DNA from: an uncultured beta proteobacterium
GTDB taxonomy: Bacteria; Pseudomonadota; Gammaproteobacteria; Burkholderiales; Burkholderiaceae_C
DNA length: 6,072 nucleotides
Direction: 5' to 3'
Assembly (NCBI GenBank): GCA_903944555.1
Contig: CAJASG010000186.1
Location: 1 to 6,072, forward strand
The notes below the pieces were generated by a model. The model had not been told where the DNA came from. It saw only the letters and a list, made by a program, of their open reading frames with translations, and did not search any database. Positions 4,869 through 6,072 of this stretch are shown in pieces. Both the position numbers and the translations under genes were made by a program. Position 1 is the first letter of the stretch. Each line of letters opens with the position of its first letter.

Positions 4869-6072
4869 TTAGCGCTTCAGTAGCGCTTTTAACACGGTTT
4901 GTACGCGCCGTGCATCTTGTGCATCGAAGGCGCCGGCAAAAACGGCCGCAGCATCTTGGCCCCAGGTTTGATCGGGGGCCGGATCGTTGCGCCGCGTGAG
5001 CAGTTGCAACTGCAGTCCGCGACGGGCAGACAAATGCTCGGCCGGTGTGGGCACTTCTGCAGCCATCTCCAGGCGCAGCAGGGCTGTTTTGGGATCGACC
5101 GGCTTAGTGGCCGCCTTAACTGGCACCTTGGACTCACCGCCCAAGGCCTGAACCCAAGCGGCGCGTGTTGCCGGAGTGGCACGAGCTCCAAGGTCCTGAG
5201 CAGTGGGGACCAGGTTCGCGTCGCGCTTCTCCCACGCTGTCAGCAACTGGGTTAACGCCTCGCCGTGCGCTTGCGCCGCCAGTGTGCGCAAGGCGTGCTG
5301 AGCATGCTCCAACGCGTCGCGCTGTGCCCGAAATGCGGTGTCACCCAAACGGGGGGCCTCTTGCCATGGAGCGGAACGCCCACGGTCGGCCGATCCAAAG
5401 CGATCATCACCACGCGGCGGACGGTCGCCACCCCGTGGGCTGAAGCCAGGCTTGTCATCGCGCCCGCCCCGTCCAGCGTCTTTGCGGTCACCCCATTTGC
5501 CCGCAACCACGGGAACTTCTTTCTTCATGCCAGGGCGGTCGTCACCCCGCATGGCAATGACCGGCTTGCGCGGTGCCTTGGCGGGCACAACCGGAGCTTG
5601 TGCAGCGGCGTCAGCAACTCCATCCGCACCTTCTGGCGCTTCGCTTGCTATGCTTTCAGTAGCTGCTTGCGCAGTATCTACGTGGTCTACAGCCTCATTT
5701 GATTCCAAACTCTCACCGGATTTAGAGTCTTGAACGACTGCCTTGGCTTCGACCTCTTTGGCACCCGCAGCGGCCACATCGGCCTGCGCCTGCGCTTGCC
5801 CGTGCAGGGCCGCTTCCAACGCGGCCATTGCCGCACGGATGGCCTGTGCATCGCCGGTAGCGTTAGCGGCTTCCAGTGCCTTTGCAGCATCCAACACCAA
5901 GCGGTCACGCGCACCCAGGGACACTTCAGCGCTCTCGCGCTCAGCAGTTTTGCGATTGAACGCTTCGTCGATAGGCTTTCTGAACGCGTCCCACAGCTTT
6001 TGCTCCTGACGGCGGTCCATCGGCACAGTGTGTGCCTCTGCCTGCCAACGCTGTTGCAATGCCTTGACCGCG
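4869..6072 (-). CDS. DUF349 family protein, C-terminal part (5' end outside window)
   Basis: This is a partial gene. The frame stays open past base 6071, so the N-terminus is missing, and the TTG at 6059 is only an internal Leu codon. About 400 residues are visible. First comes the end of a DUF349 helical repeat (ALQQRWQAEA, then KLWDAFRKPIDEAFNRK, about 6065-5940), which fits the family pattern of Trp-containing helices and an LW.AFR segment. Next is an Ala/Glu-rich, probably coiled-coil stretch (about 5940-5735), then an acidic Ala-rich linker (about 5735-5580). An Arg/Gly/Asp-rich, low-complexity and surely disordered segment follows (5549-5376). Last is a helical C-terminal region ending in VLKALLKR. 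DUF349 has no established biochemical function that I know of, and the disordered basic segment hints at RNA or nucleic-acid contact only by analogy. The protein is probably cytoplasmic, since no membrane segment is seen. The HD-GYP gene downstream could share its transcript. Confidence 0.8.
   Translation of the reverse strand, partial: AVKALQQRWQAEAHTVPMDRRQEQKLWDAFRKPIDEAFNRKTAERESAEVSLGARDRLVLDAAKALEAANATGDAQAIRAAMAALEAALHGQAQAQADVAAAGAKEVEAKAVVQDSKSGESLESNEAVDHVDTAQAATESIASEAPEGADGVADAAAQAPVVPAKAPRKPVIAMRGDDRPGMKKEVPVVAGKWGDRKDAGRGGRDDKPGFSPRGGDRPPRGDDRFGSADRGRSAPWQEAPRLGDTAFRAQRDALEHAQHALRTLAAQAHGEALTQLLTAWEKRDANLVPTAQDLGARATPATRAAWVQALGGESKVPVKAATKPVDPKTALLRLEMAAEVPTPAEHLSARRGLQLQLLTRRNDPAPDQTWGQDAAAVFAGAFDAQDARRVQTVLKALLKR

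Noticed and set aside
4871..4892. AGCGCT-TCAGT-AGCGCT followed by TTTT on the + strand, resembling a terminator
   Set aside because: The stem is only 6 bp, each arm is itself a palindrome, it lies in the last codons of the DUF349 gene, and no + strand transcript is expected there. On the minus strand there is no T-run after it.
5265..5733. Two overlapping + strand open frames of 131 and 145 codons
   Set aside because: They arise opposite the low-complexity, GC-rich part of the DUF349 gene, which suppresses stop codons on both strands. Their products are Arg/Pro/Ser-rich with no motif.
6057..6059. TTG as start codon of the DUF349 protein
   Set aside because: The frame continues upstream to the window edge with residues (A-V-K-A-L) that fit the DUF349 helix, so the TTG is an internal Leu codon.
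1..6072. CRISPR array, insertion sequence, tRNA/rRNA, attachment site or phage gene
   Set aside because: I found no regularly spaced direct repeats, transposase-like frame, terminal inverted repeats or RNA-gene signature. The window is almost fully covered by conserved protein-coding genes.

Overview
The window looks like a chromosomal housekeeping segment of a betaproteobacterium. Burkholderiales, probably near Comamonadaceae (Rhodoferax/Polaromonas type), is the best guess. This rests on the moderately high GC, the ppiB-lpxH adjacency, the LpxH and cyclophilin sequences as I recall them, and the Ala-rich DUF349 protein. The assignment is inference from memory, not a database match. I see no mobile element, CRISPR array, tRNA, rRNA or phage gene, and no gene-free stretch longer than about 55 bases.

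Left half, + strand (1-3217): a tightly packed four-gene run that reads as an envelope operon. It holds a secreted YkuD-family peptidoglycan enzyme with a C-terminal NTF2-like domain (34-1275), an exported cyclophilin (1272-1862), a cytoplasmic cyclophilin (1866-2372) and the lipid A enzyme LpxH (2393-3217). The junctions are a 4-base ATGA overlap, a 3-base gap and a 20-base gap. Shared transcription, with translational coupling at least at the first junction, is therefore likely. The themes are peptidoglycan trimming, proline isomerisation on both sides of the inner membrane, and lipid A synthesis. The first gene's 5' end lies at the window edge and its start is uncertain.

Right half, - strand (6072-3192): the C-terminal part of a DUF349-family protein (partial, 6072-4869) is followed after about 54 bases by a GAF + HD-GYP protein (4814-3192), a likely cyclic-di-GMP phosphodiesterase. 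The HD-GYP domain is split by an insertion of about 110 residues. The two gene runs converge, and lpxH and the HD-GYP gene overlap tail-to-tail by 26 bases with no convincing terminator between them.

I do not see a clearly new multi-gene system. The points most worth a second look are the Csd6/Pgp2-like architecture and altered catalytic motif of the first protein, the insertion inside the HD-GYP domain, and the Arg/Gly/Asp-rich disordered segment of the DUF349 protein.
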